A stretch of 64,000 nucleotides of DNA, from NCBI RefSeq assembly GCF_050624435.1, contig NC_134543.1:124339475-124403474 (forward strand). Reading direction: 5' to 3'. The position numbers and the translations under genes were made by a program. The notes beneath the pieces were generated by a model. The model worked only from the letters and a program-made list of their open reading frames with translations. It was not told the origin of the DNA and searched no databases. Each line of letters opens with the position of its first letter. Positions within the stretch are counted from its first letter, which is position 1. The stretch comes from Tenrec ecaudatus. Lineage: Eukaryota; Chordata; Mammalia; Afrosoricida; Tenrecidae. This document shows positions 63,912 to 64,000 of this stretch, one piece after another.

Positions 63912-64000
63912 GTAAGCCTGCTGGCGCCCCTACCCTCCACAAAGCATCATGTCACCTGCTCTTCTTGCCTGCCCCTAGTCCTTGGGGTGGTTCAGAGACA

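Noticed and set aside
1..64000. MIR190A, a microRNA known from a TLN2 intron in other mammals
   Set aside because: I looked for the mature sequence and did not find it. In human the locus lies in a later intron, beyond the part covered here.

Overview
The window is mammalian genomic DNA. It holds the 5' coding part of one gene, TLN2 (talin-2), on the plus strand. I recognise 17 consecutive coding exons with GT/AG borders and phases that agree from one exon to the next. Together they encode residues 1-724 of a protein whose usual length is about 2,540 residues. The start codon is at 11662, and the gene runs off the right edge after the exon ending at 63911.

The interspersed repeats point to an afrotherian, most probably a tenrec such as Echinops telfairi. 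There are many AfroSINEs and RTE LINE ends that share a 3' tail with them, and young L1 elements of a type I associate with tenrecs. Three copies of the horizontally transferred hAT transposon SPIN are also present. To my knowledge SPIN was reported in tenrec among afrotherians. The species call is inference.

Layout. 1-11620: upstream or 5' intronic DNA with RTE, L1, a probable ERV LTR, two SPIN copies and AfroSINEs; no upstream 5'UTR exon recognised. 11621-21147: the last part of the 5'UTR plus six exons for F0, F1 and the start of F2 of the talin FERM head. 21148-42096: a 20.9-kb intron of nested L1/RTE debris, a SPIN copy, a pure CCAT expansion and an unexplained stretch at about 34.8-38.7 kb. 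42097-47863: exons for the rest of F2 and the integrin-binding F3. 50179-52891: linker exons. 52711-63911: rod bundle R1 and the start of R2, including vinculin-binding helices.

All the exons make one protein. The head binds membrane lipid and the integrin beta tail, and the rod passes force to vinculin and actin. I found no second protein-coding gene, RNA gene, CRISPR array or operon-like system. The notable content is the transposon record (SPIN, two pogo-like non-autonomous elements, a palindromic mariner-type MITE family, a mariner remnant). Other points of interest are a (TG)14-G14 tract directly behind a splice donor, tandem sense-strand L1 poly(A) signals just upstream of the same exon, and a 16-unit minisatellite.
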